Source of the DNA: Rhynchospora pubera | Taxonomy: Eukaryota > Streptophyta > Magnoliopsida > Poales > Cyperaceae | DNA: 64,000 nt | Direction of reading: 5' to 3' | Assembly: GCA_028095005.1 (NCBI GenBank) | Contig: CM051461.1 | Location: 161,978,574 to 162,042,573, forward strand | Shown here: piece after piece, positions 21,284 through 34,027 of the stretch | Position numbering within the stretch: position 1 is the stretch's first letter | Layout: each line of letters begins with the position of its first letter | The notes under the pieces: model-generated | Told to the model about the DNA's origin: nothing | What the model saw: the letters and a program-made list of their open reading frames with translations, nothing else | The model's database searches: none | Program-made: the position numbers and the translations under genes

Positions 21284-24043
21284 ATGCAGTGGTACTTTGT
21301 TGCTGCTCTTCTCACCATCCTCACCAGCTCTCAGGTTCGTACAATTTAACCTCTCTCTCTCCCCTCCAAGCTGCACCAGGTGTGCCATGTCAGTTCTGAC
21401 ATGGCTGCCTCAGAGCGGCAGATTTCTTCCACAGCATGTGTCTAATACCCTTTGTTACTACAAGATCTCATTAGATTTCTAATTTTGATTTTTTTTTTGG
21501 TTATGTAGTGCATAATGGGAGACCCGTTATGTGGTTTCTGAATTCAGACTGTTAAGTCTTGTCGAGTTGTCATATGACACAGTAATACGCAATTCAAGTG
21601 AAAGTTCTTCTATTACTATGGGCACTAGTGACACAATCCAGCTATATCTTTGGAAATAATAAAACTTATGGGGTTTCTAAGTGAATGTCCCTGCAGTGCT
21701 TATTTTATTTTGCTACTTTTTTTCAGGGTATTCTGACAAAACTCTCTCAAAATAAAGATAGTACTTATGACTATGATACAGCTACTGTGCCTTTTCTTGG
21801 AGAAATCTTCAAGGTGCATTTCCTTAAATATGATGTTTCTATTCCTTACTTTTTGCTTCTAGTATTTTGATACTTCAACCCATTCAAGAATGCTTACACT
21901 TCTCTTACATTTAACATAACCAATCATTCGAACCTCTGCCAGAACCTATACTGAACCATTTCGCAAATATTGCCTAATATATTTCATGGCTAAAATGATA
22001 CAAAGATGAAATTGGCTCGGTAGAACTAATAATATAAGGAATTAAAAATGAAAAACCTAAAAAATGTAGGGAAAGACGTACTGATATTCGATACTCGAGT
22101 GGGTATATGCTTGTGCTGAACCTATACCATAATCTGAAATAGCAAAGCTTTTCTGGTAAGCTGAATTGCGACTAACTTAGTCACCAGTATGAAATTCTTT
22201 CAAAAGTTTGATAATAGGACTTTGCTAATTTCTTTCATTTTTCAAATTTAGCTTTTGGTGTCATGTTTCTTTCTGTGGAGAGAGAAAGAGACATCCCCAA
22301 CTCCTCCTAAATTAACAATGGAATGGAGAAGTATGCGGCTGTTTCTGGTGCCATCTGTCATTTACCTATTTCACAATAATATTACATTCCTTACTTTAAA
22401 ATATTTAAGCCCCTCTACATACCAGATTATGGGAAATCTTAAGATCATCACCACTGGTATTTTGTTCAGGTACATTTCTATTCTATTTGCTCGTACATTT
22501 TCAGTTTGTCTGGTTCGTAGCATTACCGATAATAGTATGGACTGGTTTGTACCAGTATTGTATTGCTTCTTGTTATTAAGTTGCATCATTTGGCTAAGTT
22601 GTCTCACTCACAAACCCCAGATAAACAGAAAGCTGTTGCTGCTTGTTGTAGACCAATCTGGCACTGACAATTTTGATACATGTATGGTCAGTAATGCGCT
22701 GTATTGAACTACTAATGTTCTCCATATATATTTCCCCTCATTTTGTGTAAGAGTGTTTAGTTTTATTTTATATATATTTCAGGATTTTCCTGGAAAGGAA
22801 GTTGACCAAACTGCAATGGATGGCAATTTTGTTATTGGCTATAGGGACTACCACAAGCCAGGTCCCTATTTCTATTTTTCTGTTGTAAATGCAAATATTT
22901 GATGAAAAATCTCTGTTTTACAATATAAGAAATTAACAGTTATTTCATTTTCCGAATATCGATTCTCCCAGGTGAAAGGATGTGGGGATAGCATGTGTGA
23001 GTCACTATTATCAGGTCACATAACAGGTTATATTCTTGCAGTAGTGTCGGCTTTTCTCTCAGCTTTTGCTGGAATATACACCGAATATCTTTTGAAGAAG
23101 AATAATGACAGCCTCTATTGGCAGAACATCCAACTTTACACGTACTTATTGACCTTTTCTTGCTTATTTTAATTTTTTTCCGGAACCAGTATGAAAGTAC
23201 TTCCAGAATACTGATATATCCTTTTCTTTGTTAGGTGCGGCGTATTTTTTAACATGGGTTGGTTAATAGTGGGAGACTTTCAATCGGGGTTTGAAAAGGG
23301 GTTTTGGTGGCAGCACATTTTCAATGGATATACACTTACAGCATGGCTTGTTGTTGCCAATTTGGCCTCATCTGGTTTGCTTGTTTCTTGGCTGATGAAA
23401 TATGCTGATAATATTGTAAAGGTGCATATGCTTTCTCTTTAATTTTTAAGTATGAAGAAGAAAGAATTAGAGGAATTTGCAGTATATATAGAGGATTATG
23501 ATTTTATGTTATATTATGCTGTATTTTGTTGTGATTTATTATGTGTTTTTCCGCATGTCTTAATTTTTTGTAGGTATATGCCACATCAATGGCTATGCTT
23601 CTTACTGCTGTTCTATCTCAATTCTTATTCGATGTCAAGGCTACCATTCAGGTACTTCAATTTCCTCATTTATATTTATAAACATTCTGGACATGTACCT
23701 CATCTTAATATGTTACCGAATCAGAGAATAGCTCTTGGTATGACTAGCAGTACTACATATTGGTTGGCCATGGTATCATTATGCATTGGTATTACAAGCT
23801 CACAACAGCAATCCCTGGTCACAACATAATCCCCAAACTAGATGGTTGATCTGAGTTAAACTATTAGGTGGGCTTAAATGCAAAAGCAGCATTTGATTCT
23901 TATCATCTCCTTTTCTCCTCTTGTAGCTTGTACTGGGCATTATAATCTGCATGATATCTCTGCATTTGTACTTCACTCCTGTTCACATGCTAGTTGACTT
24001 ACCTGCGATTGAGACTCCTGTAAGGCGAGAAGAGGATCCTTGA
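21284..24043 (+). CDS. CMP-sialic acid transporter-like nucleotide-sugar transporter
   Basis: Eight exons with GT-AG introns: 21284-21334, 21727-21813, 22252-22469, 22783-22861, 22972-23141, 23235-23421, 23574-23651 and 23927-24043. Together they give 329 codons (328 residues). The sum is divisible by three with no internal stop, and the phases agree at every junction. Family landmarks are MQWYFVAALLTILTSSQ (start), STYQIMGNLKIITTGILFR, GTTTSQVKGCG, AGIYTEYLLKKNND, YWQNIQLYT and SWLMKYADNIVKVYATSMAM. The protein should have about ten membrane helices and sit in the Golgi, exchanging a nucleotide sugar for its monophosphate. The plant substrate is not settled by sequence, since plants have little or no sialic acid. 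Length and ends match the family. A broken exon-1 duplicate lies upstream. Confidence 0.93.
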
Positions 24044-26168
24044 GTATGCTTTCTGCAGGTCCACTTCATGCAGAAGTGCAGAACCAATTTTGCCGAAAGA
24101 AATAAAATCCCCTCTAGATGGCCTTAATAAACAAAAATTTTGATGGTCACATAACCAGCATTTCGAAACTAACATGGCCTACTAACAGTAGCTTTTATCT
24201 CACAAGGGTAGGACTAAATTGTCAATCGTTTATTATTTTATTATTATTATTATTTTTGCATAATTTTAAGCTTGTGTTATTGATTGTTTTAGCATAACAC
24301 CCAACAGCTGGGTGTGGCTTGGAAAGGCAAAATTTATGGGGTGGAATTCTGTACTCCTTTCACCCCAGTAACACGGAAATCCAATTTACTGATAGCGTTA
24401 GATCTGATTCTCTTATTCTTTGTGTGAAAAATGGTAGGAATATAATTCGTCAGCCTCTGTGTTGGAAAAGCATAATACAATGGAAATATATAAACTGTCC
24501 TAGTAACTAACATCCTTACTTCCCCAGATGGAGTGATATATCTGTCCAAAAAGTTGAAAAAAGGAAGAAAGAAAGAAAATGGAGTGGTCAACGCTTTAGG
24601 ATTTTGTGAGGTGGATCTCCATCTGCTCACAAAAAATCCCAATTGAAAATTTACGACGTCCTAATTTTTATTTTATCACTTTATAGGAAAATGTAGAAAG
24701 TAATATTTTTCATTCTGATTGATCATAGAAATGAACGGTTATTAGATTTATTAAATACTAATTTTCATTTTATCAATTTGCAGTAAATACATAGCACGCA
24801 TTTATTTTATTATTATTATTTATGAATCTCTACCTATCAAAGTTATTAGTCGGATGGGCAGGAATGCATTAAATTGATTAAACAGAAAAAAGGAAGTATT
24901 AACAAATGTTGGTAGTGGTGATATGAAAAACAAATTAATATGATGCTTTGAAATTAGAACTTGATAAGAACTGCAGAAGTATAAATAGTGAGAGGCTGCT
25001 GAGATTATATTCTTTGTACACACATCATTAATCGTAAATATCTCTAAATTAACTTGACAGGTCACGTGATTGATTCGGTCTCATTTTTCTCGTTAAAAAA
25101 CAATGCAAGAAGTTAAGCAATTACTTGACTTCAATTATGTTATAACAATTATGTTGGACCAGATCATGTTGGATTCAGAAGATTATGTATCAATTTCTTA
25201 AGTATAAATCCCTACTTGGTTGGATATGCTGGGGATGAACTATGAAGGTGCTATTTTTCTTAAGCAATTCCCGCAATTCGTCCGTGTATTCAGCCATCGG
25301 CGTTTGGATGTACATTTTTTCTCCCTTTGTATTTGTCCGCTCCTTGCTCACTGTGAAATCTAACCAAAAGTTGTTAGGAGCCTTCTCCTTCGCCTTCTCA
25401 AATTCCGACATCAAATAAAAAAAAAAGAGAAATAGAAGAGTAATTTGATTTGTTACCAAAAGTTCTTTAAAGCAATTTTATTGAGAAATTGACTGAAACC
25501 GCACCATGCTTACATGTATAGCACTAAGCTACTTGTTGGAACTCCCAAGAAAAGCCATGAAAATTCTATAATAGTTCTTCTACATAGAGATAAATCAGAG
25601 ATTATAATTAAAATAGTATGAACATTAAATTCTTTTGATATTCTAAATTTGATGTTGTATTTAACTTTGAAATTAGTGGATAACCTCACAACTTTTCAAC
25701 TAAATAGAAAAGTTTAGCAAATCAACAATCAACAAAAACAAAAAATACACTCTCCGTGGCCCCACTTATTCATCTTATCACAAATTTAACAACCAAACAA
25801 TACTGATTTCGGATCTTGATACTATTTTATCAACTCTATTTACGATTTATGCGTCTATCAAACACAATTCAAATGAACAAAAACCCAAACACTGCAAACA
25901 GTCATGTAAAACAACATATTATAACTTACTATCCCCTTAAACAAATACTCATACCACATCAACCACAGTTGGATATCCCTAGCTCTATGCTTGTCTCCAT
26001 ATTTGCCAACTCGTTACTCTCCGACTCCTACTTCTAACAGTGACAGCAAGACTTGATGCAAAGCTCGATCGTAGCATCTCCGTCACCTTGAATCTCATTT
26101 CCTTCTACCACATACTTGCCTAGTAGCGTGTCTCACTCTTGATATCTAAACAAACTATGTATAGATTG
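24044..26168. other. intergenic with one small unexplained ORF
   Basis: Mostly AT-rich. The - strand ORF at 25190-25459 has an internal ATG at about 25412 giving a hydrophilic peptide (MSEFEKAKEKAPNNFWLDFT...). I do not recognise it, and it is probably a fragment or chance. The first 200 bases should hold the transporter 3' UTR. Confidence 0.35.
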
Positions 26169-27020
26169 CAGTGGCGAAGTTAGAATTTCGTATCAACAAG
26201 GTCCACAATTTTTTTTTGAAAATATATGTACGATATAACGTCTAATATAGATATAGTATAATTATAATTTTTAAATAAACAACTCTAAAACATAAAATTC
26301 ATGAAAAATCAAATATATATTATAATAGCAATAAAAAATCTAAAATAATATATTTAATATACAAAATAATAATTTAAAAATCAAGACAATAAAAAGTACT
26401 CTGAATTTTGCTTTTTCCCATAATTTTGCATAATAGGTTCATTAAAAATCTTATTGAATATTTATTTTTTATATTATAAATATAAAAAAGATGGGAGGCA
26501 TATGGAGAAGTTTGGCCACTGTTCAAACCACAATATTTTTGATCTTTTGTGGCATTTGACATTTTTCGACAGGAATGGTATTTAGAATTTTTAGTGACAG
26601 ATTTTATATAATATCCGAATTGTATTTTTGATCTTTTGTGGTATCTTTTGTTTATAATGTTCTAAAGTTCACAAAATATTATATAAGCGAATCACGTAAT
26701 GCGCAAGATCCGCGCTAGTATATAGATCCTACAAATAATTATTCATTTAAATATTATATTTTATTCTAAGTTTTGTTTAATAAGATTTATTGGAGAAAAA
26801 GAAAAAAGATGATTAGTCAGGAACAAATACTATCTGAGTTCCTATGCGATTTTTTAGGCGTCGTTATACAATTCAAATCAAACATGATATGTTCAGCTGG
26901 GTCCTTAAAATTTTTGAGATGGGTCCCTAACCTCATATGATTTTTTTTTAAAAGTATCAAGTAAATCTTTTTTTTAGGTGGGTCCATGGACCCACCAAAC
27001 CATACATGGCTTCGCCCCGG
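26169..27020. mobile_element. hAT non-autonomous element, CAGTGGCGAAG family, copy 1
   Basis: It begins CAGTGGCGAAGTTAG and ends TGGCTTCGCCCCGG, imperfect inverted repeats. The flanks ATAGATTG (26161-26168) and GTAGATTG (27021-27028) form an 8-bp target duplication with one mismatch. It is 852 bp long, AT-rich, with no transposase ORF. The sequence is collinear with 33001-33888 throughout. Confidence 0.88.
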
Positions 27021-27084
27021 GTAGATTGTATATTTGAGATATCAAAACAAATTGCATTCCGGCATTTCCACGTCGTCCATAATA

Positions 27085-28102
27085 TGTCACACCCCGCGCC
27101 GACATACCGACACACGGGGTACGACGGTGGGACGGTATCTTCTACATCCATCCGACGACCCGTCAACTTATGTCGCAAGCAGAAAAAGAACAAAACGGAT
27201 GTCAGCTACAAAGCTCAGTAACCGGTTATTTAACAACGCAGCTTCTCTATATTAGTTGATAAAACAAATTAAACATGATGGGATTAATCCTCATAACAAA
27301 ACATACATTTCACGGAGATAATCGGACCTAGATCAGTCATATCAAGTCATAATTAGGACAAAAAGTTCCTCCCTAGTCACAGGGATTAGAACCAATCATA
27401 AAGTTCCTCCCCTGTATCGGGGATCAGAACTAAATCAGGACATAAAGTTCCTCCCCTGTATCGGGGATCAGAACCAAACTCCTCCCCTAGCACGGGGATC
27501 AGGGTGCATGCATAAACAAATTTAGAGATCCAGGATTATAAACCCAACATCCCGCAAACACATACTACATACGGGCATACACATGCAATCAAAGCCAAGC
27601 GATAATCAAATCAAGCAATACGAAACTAAATATAGAGAAGTCCGGTTACCTGACTGAGCGATCCATAGCACAAGCAAATCGGGATGACTATAACTGCGAC
27701 GTAGAACTCGAATTCCAAATGGCCGACTATTCAAAACTTGCTAGGGAGAGAGAGAAATAGAAATGATATACGAAATAAAATGAAATGAGGCTGGGGTCTA
27801 TTTATAGTGGAGGTCTGGCTAAAATGGTAAATATTCTAGATTACTTAATAGCTAAATAAGTAAAAAGGAATTACTTAGCTATTGTTTCTGAAAGTATTAA
27901 TACTATTTATAAAGATAATAGAGCCTATTTATAAAGATATTAATTATTAAAAATTATTTATATAAATATTGATTACTTAGCTATTAAAAATGTGGATAAG
28001 ATCAAATAGATATTTTCAAAGTGGATAAATATGAACATTTTTCAAATAGGACCTTAGAATTTGAAGTATTGCAAATAGGACCTAAAATTCAGGGATGTCA
28101 CA
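27085..28102 (-). repeat. solo LTR of a retrotransposon
   Basis: The ends are TGTCACACCCC...GGGATGTCACA, an inverted repeat with TG/CA termini. It is flanked by a perfect 5-bp target duplication TAATA (27080-27084 and 28103-28107). A TATAAATAG box reads on the - strand near 27803-27811, which sets the orientation. Inside, a 25-40 bp unit (TTCCTCCCCTGTATCGGGGA and variants) is repeated about four times at 27365-27510. With no internal domain left, it formed by recombination between two LTRs. Confidence 0.88.
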
Positions 28103-28118
28103 TAATATCACAACGAGA

Positions 28119-28545
28119 AGGGTTCCAATGCCAACTTTTTGGTTGTCCCAAAATACGAACATTTCATTAATTAGTTACTTTTTCAAAATTTAAAATTGTA
28201 ACTTCAAATCCAAACCGTTTATCTTATTTATTCTAATGACCGATGCGTTTTCATTTAAGTTTTGTAAATTTTAAAGTTATATTTGACACTCCATCAAGAA
28301 GTAGAAAATTAAACGGATCTTTTTAATTAATGATAGATTCATTCTAATACGTTAATGTTTTAGCGTTTGATGGAGTATCAAATAAACTCTAAAATTTACA
28401 AAACTTCTATGAAAATGCATCGGTCTTTAGATTAAATAAGATGAACAGTTTGAATTTGACGTTACAATTTTAAATTTTGAAAAAGTAACTAATTACTGTG
28501 AATGTTGGCAGTTTGGGGCAACCAAAATATTGGTATTGAAACCCT
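28119..28545. mobile_element. foldback MITE with roughly 85-bp arms
   Basis: The left arm (AGGGTTCCAATGCC...GTTACTTTTTCAAAATTTAAAATTGTAAC) is the near-exact complement of the right arm ending GGTATTGAAACCCT. The interior resembles the interior of the element at 42464-42862. No target duplication is evident. The left edge lies only about 10 bp from the solo-LTR border. Confidence 0.8.
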
Positions 28546-29802
28546 CCTCTATAATGACACTGCACAATGAGCGAAGTGTATTACAAATCTTCCAATGTGG
28601 AGGAAGGTAAATGTATAAAATTTTGTAAAAATCATCTTTAAATCAATTGATTTGTGTACATATGATATGGTAGATATAGAAAAAAAATTAAGCCTAGACA
28701 CACATATAATATAATTAAGTTTAATATAAAAAAATAATATTTTTTAAAAAATAGAGCCATTTTAAACATATATTTTTTACTATTACAATTACATCATTTG
28801 TTTTTCATATATCAACTCTTTTTTTTATCTTTACCTCTCTATCAATCACCATAAAACACAAAAAAATATTATCTAATTGTAACAAATGTAGTTGAGGTGG
28901 AGAAAAAAATCTATTTTGCTAAATAGATGACTTTTAACCCATCAAACCATCTCCAACTCTCCAATCTAGTCTGAATTCAAATCAGGCGCAACGAACATAT
29001 TTTGTTAAATTGTAGAGGGATTGTGTTAAGCACGAAGAGAACTAGTAGAGTGGTGAAAAAAAATTTAATCTAGCCAACAATTTCTAATTTAAAATCTAGG
29101 CACAATCTCAAATATTTTAAAAAACTAAGCCAAATATTTTTCGTGAGTTTGCTTCTATATACTGCCCAGGTACATATGAAAAATAAGTAATCAATAACAT
29201 GTAGGGTTTTCGTTTTACAAACCAACAAAAAAAGGTTTTAATTTTCAAATTCGCTCTAGAATTACAATATTTTTTTATTCTGTTATTTCAACCAACATCC
29301 TTATTCTAAGCTCAGTAAAACATTCGATTATTGTTCTCTGTTATATTTTCTCATATGATGATTGAGGTAAGTGGGCGTATCAAAGTACTATTTTTTGCAC
29401 TATATGAATAGTATACATATTTTCTCAAATATAAGATTCTGGAACCATACTTATGCAGCATTTATTTGAGAGGTAAAAGCAAATTTGAAATAATTTTTAT
29501 GTTGTATAAAAATGTTGATTTACTCTGATATCTTGCGGGGAGAGAGAGGGTATTCATTAACGACTGTCTGAGCTATTATTATTAAGTTTACAAGCAAACT
29601 ATTCTTGAACAGATAAAGATTATTAATTTTTTGATCGTATTATTGGTAGATTATTGAACTCACGGGTAGTTTGTATACTGTAAATTCTATCACGCTCGTC
29701 TTATGTATCGAACGAGTATAATATGATAAAATGAACTATTTGTCATCAGGTAATATCATCCACCCAGCACCCCAATTGGGCATACATGGCCCAATTTCTT
29801 AG
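28546..29802. other. intergenic, nothing recognised
   Basis: AT-rich DNA without a gene or a repeat pair I can support. Confidence 0.35.
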
Positions 29803-30105
29803 TCAACTTTTGGGCCTAATAATAAGATCGAGAATATGAGACGGACTGGGATATGTTCTTGCGGAGAACAGTCCTGATCTGATCCAAGTAATTTCAAAGA
29901 AAATTGAATATTTTTCCGGTACGGTTATTGAAGTGGAGGCGACTGTCAAATCCTCATGCTGCTCATGAATAAAATAAAAGAAATCTAGCTCTGAAGGAAC
30001 GCTTAACGAACCAAAAAGCTGATATTTATCTATATTTCGTGGTCCTTTTACTAATTGTTTTAAGAAAGTGGTATTTTCAAAATTGTATCGACCATCCGAG
30101 TTCAT
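29803..30105 (-). CDS. unrecognised 100-residue ORF, possibly a gene fragment
   Basis: The peptide (starting MNSDGRYNFENTTFLKQLVK, later ELDFFYFIHEQHED and FFEITWIRSGLFSART) has a more protein-like composition than nearby chance ORFs. I cannot assign it to a family. Its ATG lies directly beside the left arm of a foldback element starting near 30107, so an upstream part may have been cut off or replaced. No promoter is visible. It could equally be a chance frame. Confidence 0.25.
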   Translation of the reverse strand: MNSDGRYNFENTTFLKQLVKGPRNIDKYQLFGSLSVPSELDFFYFIHEQHEDLTVASTSITVPEKYSIFFEITWIRSGLFSARTYPSPSHILDLIIRPKS

Positions 30106-30106
30106 C

Positions 30107-30830
30107 GGTTTAATTCTTTCCCGTGATTTTTTTTAATCGAAATAACCAAAATTAATTATTTAATATTAAACCTTTGACGTTTGAATTTTGAGAAACAAAC
30201 ATGTCAGTGCGCAGGTGCCGTGGCGTCGCTGCAAGCGCGCCAGTGGCAGTGGCGCAGGCACTAGCTGCGCCGGTGGCAGTGGCGCGGGCACAATAGCATC
30301 AATTTCATATCACTCTTTTCACCAACCGAGATTTCTTTTCCTAAATTAGGTTTGTGAGAGGACGCAATAACAGTTGAGATTAGTTTAATCGCAATCTCCT
30401 TGTCTCAAGCTTTCCATTGACAGGTCGAACAACGAAATCCGTGCGGTGGATCGCCGGATCTTGTGGTGGTTGTCTACCAGAAAAAAGAGGGAGATCGAAT
30501 AGGGAGGAGGGTCTGTTGGGATTTGGGAAGAGAAGGTTTGAGGGATGTATTATTTTTAAAAAACGACCCATGACAATGTATTAAAAAAATGTGGCCGTGA
30601 ATCTCTGTGGACTGTGGCTCCAATAGTCCCTTATATTTGTTTTTTTGCCTGCGCCACTCTCTTTGGCTCCATCACATTAAAAAAAGAAAATTGCAAATTG
30701 TGCCCGCGCCAGTCCATCTGTGCGTCCTGACATGTTTCTTTCTCAAAATTGTTGGTCGAAGGTTTCGTATTAAAATTCAATTTTTGGATATTTCGATTAA
30801 AAAAAATCACGGAATTCTTTCTGCTGAGAG
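30107..30830. mobile_element. foldback element with roughly 115-bp arms and GC-rich inner repeats
   Basis: The left arm 30107-30220 (TTTAATTCTTTCCCGTGATT, then AATCGAAAT, TTTTGAGAAA, AACATGTCAG) is mirrored at 30715-30830. Further inward, GGCGCGGGCACAAT (near 30279) is mirrored at GTGCCCGCGCCAG (near 30699). The left interior has tandem GGCAGTGGCGC units (30230-30290). No ORF for a transposase. Confidence 0.65.
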
Positions 30831-31745
30831 CATTTTTGAACAATTTCCGCCAGGGCCGATTTGCAAATAATAATAATAATAATAATAAACCCAGCCAATC
30901 TGAGTTTTTTTTTTTTCCCAATTACAACCGTTTAGCGACCAGATTTACACTGGTTCAACAACATGCCAGTTAGAGGCAAAATGAATTAGACTGGTGACTA
31001 CTGCTTACTGTTTAAATTGGTTGAACCGGTTGGCCCAATTTTCCTTGAAAATACAGATTTATCTATTGTACTGATACATATTTATGTCTGTCAGTGTCAG
31101 CATATACTTTTTTATTATACTAATGTATAATTGTAACTTTGTAAGTGGTAAGATCTGTCACTGAATTTAAATCAAGCCAAAACACATTTTAAAAGATGTC
31201 AAATAAGTGTCGTAATTTTTCGAACTCACATTCGAAACTCGCTCCAAAATGTAATTGTGGTATGCAAGTTGTATAAAACGGTTAGAAGGTGGTCATAGGT
31301 ATGGGCGAAGAAGGATGTGAACTAAAGAAATAAGTACAATATTCTAAATTATATATATAAAAAAAATGTCCGAAAGACAACATCACATGTCATCAAATGC
31401 ATGCATAAAGCTGTCGGTGGATTGAGCATCTATCTCATTAGATCCTAAACAACTATAATTTGTGAAGCATTTTTTGAGTTGTACTGGATCTAATTTCTTG
31501 TACAGTGAAATTCACTATTAGTGACATATTATATTCTACCTTTCTAATAGAAGTACAAGCGTCTGAAAAATGAGCAGCCTTTACAGTCGGATACTGAGTG
31601 TTCTGCTCAGCTGTTGCACTCTATCCGATACTGGCATGGGATTCATTTCCGCTGCAGCATTGACCAACTTTGTAAATAAATTGAGGGTTCAGTTCCTCCC
31701 TGGAAGCATGGCATTTATCAGACTTTGTCTGTCATATCTGTGCTG
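30831..31745. other. intergenic, nothing recognised
   Basis: A short (AAT)n run at 30869-30888 and AT-rich DNA. No gene. Confidence 0.35.
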
Positions 31746-31937
31746 AAATTCAGATCCGCTGCCGCGCGACACAGCGTGTCGCGCAGTACGCTGGCCGTCT
31801 GATTAAGATCCAATGGACAAGGGAGCCCCGTGCATGTAACCTAGATTGATAGGCCCGTAAAAAGTGAACCGTCCGATCAAGATCAGACGGCTCGTAGTGC
31901 GCTACACGCTGTGTCGCGCAACAGCAGAGTCGGATTG
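31746..31937 (-). mobile_element. GC-rich foldback MITE, copy C
   Basis: A 192-bp element with ends containing GCGCGACACAGCGTGTCGCG and the mirrored GCGCTACACGCTGTGTCGCG. The flanks ATCTGTGCTG (31736-31745) and ATCTATGCTG (31938-31947) form a 10-bp target duplication with one mismatch. It is in inverse orientation to copies B, D, E and F. Confidence 0.88.
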
Positions 31938-32962
31938 ATCTATGCTGCCATTATTAGATTGTAAAATCCATATTATTCCCTATTATATTACTTTTATCTT
32001 TTGTTGTACTGCTTCTATTAAATCCAGGAATTAAACTAATTTTGACGAGTTTTAAGAATTAATTATTTTGTCGATTTATCCCGAATCATCCTTAACTCTA
32101 TCTTTCTTTAATCAAATATCTTGTCATATTATTTGCAAAAGTACTAATAAGATGGGTGATGTCAAATATATAATTAGAATTGATCTAGACTTTGATCTAA
32201 ACTGAACTGTACTTGATTTGTTTTGATTACTAGTCCTTCTACGTACACAATCCGTAAAGTTGGCAATTAATTAGCTCCCAAATTTCAAAGTTAGCCGATG
32301 CAAGCTCATGGTAGGGACATGAGAGCATGGCTTGTCGCAGAAAAATAGCACGTAAAACAACTTCTGCCATGTGGCAAGTGGCATCAGCTCTGCCATCGGC
32401 TAACGCTCACATGCTTTCCTGCGGCTGCGTGCCTCACCAGTACCTATCACCTCGCCATATAATTATGTTCAGTATGCACTTCATTCATTGCTGTTAGTTA
32501 GCTTGCAGTAAAGTAAAACAAGAGCACTGTGAGAAGCCGCTTGGCGCTAGCGCACAAAAAGTCTCCTACGTTAATTTGGGAGTTTTCTGTGCAGACCCAT
32601 GGCTCAAATCTTAGCTTAGGTGATCGAAAAATTAGATATGATGTGATGTGATGTGATGTTGTAATTAGGGACCACATTAATTGCAGCGTATACGTAGGTA
32701 TCTTGCTGCTCTGCAGCTTGAAACTTGAAAGTTCTTGTTTGGACAGAATGCTATACTTGTTATTTTCATAATATTATAGGGGAAAAAGTGGGATGAATAA
32801 ATGTAATATTCATAATTTAAAATTAACCTCCTACGTTCAAAAACTACAAAATTATTTTTTTTCGTGAAGAAAATGATCAACGAATTATTCCTCCAACAAA
32901 AGGAACCAACGTAAACAATAATGTGATCAGCCCATCAAAAAATTTTTTGAAGAAAGAGGGAG

Positions 32963-34027
32963 GTTTTTTTTTTTCAAGATAAATTGGATGTCTAAGCCAC
33001 CAGTGGTGAAGCTAGGATTTCATGTCAGCAAGGTCCGTAAATTTTTTTTGCTAAAAATATATGTATGATATAACTTTTAATATAGACATAGTATAATAAT
33101 AATTTTTAAATAAAGAACTCTAAATAATGTGACTAAAAAATTAATTAGAAATCAAATATATATTATAATAATAATAGAAAATCTAAAAAATATATTTAAT
33201 ATACAAAATAATAATTCAAAAATCAAGACAATAAAAAAATACAATAATTTCCTATGAATTTTCATTGTTATCATAATTTTACATAATAGATTCATTAGAA
33301 ATCTTATTGAACACTTTTTTTCTATATTATAGATATACAAAGATAAGAGGCATACAGATGAATTTGGCTACTATTCAAACCACAATATTTCTTATTTTTT
33401 GTGGCGCTCGGAATTTATTTGACAGGAATAGTATTTACGATTTTTAATGACAGTTCTTATATAATATCTGAATTGTATATTTTATCTTATGTGGTAGCTT
33501 TTGTTTATAATATCATAAAGTTCACAAAACATTATATAGACGAACCATGCAATGCACGAGATTCGTGTTAGTATATATACGCTACAAATAATTATTCATC
33601 CAAATATTTCATTCTATTCCAAATTTTGTCTTAATAAAATTCATTAGGAGGAAGAAAGAAGACGATTAGTCATGAACAAATACTACCTGGGTTCTTATGC
33701 GATTTTTTAGACATTGTTATGCAATTCAAATCAAACACGACATATTCAGCTAGGTCTTTTAAATTTTTGAGATGGGTCCCTATCTTCTTGTGACTTTTTT
33801 TTTTTAATTACAAAACAAATACAACAATAAGAATTTTTTTTTGAGGTGGGTCCACAGACCCACCATTCACCACGTAGCTTCGCCCCTGTAAGCCACCCAA
33901 CGTATTTTTAAATTATTATAAATTAAATGTCTATGAAAGAATCCCCAGCCGGGTTTCGAACCTGCGACCTTTCACTCAAGGAGTCAAGGTGCATTGCTCT
34001 TTGCCAGTAGACCAAGAGATAGTTCTC
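32963..34027 (-). mobile_element. tRNA-derived SINE (about 169 bp) split by a hAT element
   Basis: The two SINE parts are 32963-33000 (poly-A tail end) and 33897-34027 (head). On the - strand the head shows a Pol III box A (TGGTCTACTGGCAAAGAG) and box B (GGTTCGAAACC). It ends CAATTTATCTTGAAAA. AAGAGGGAG at 32954-32962 and 34028-34036 is the target duplication. Removing the hAT element and its 8-bp duplication leaves about 169 bp. A relative lies at 41658-41812. Confidence 0.83.
33001..33888. mobile_element. hAT non-autonomous element, CAGTGGCGAAG family, copy 2
   Basis: It begins CAGTGGTGAAGCTAGG and ends GTAGCTTCGCCCCTG. A perfect 8-bp target duplication TAAGCCAC lies at 32993-33000 and 33889-33896. 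It is 888 bp and collinear with copy 1 at 26169-27020. It sits inside a SINE, so it is the younger insertion. Confidence 0.93.

Noticed and set aside
25190..25459. 89-residue - strand ORF
   Set aside because: The part after the internal Met looks somewhat protein-like, but I cannot match a family and see no promoter or splice context.
30380..30571. 63-residue - strand ORF
   Set aside because: Falls in the loop of the foldback element and has no recognisable domain.
33949..34027. functional tRNA gene on the - strand
   Set aside because: Box A and B are present but no full cloverleaf follows. A poly-A end, a target duplication and a second diverged copy show a SINE.
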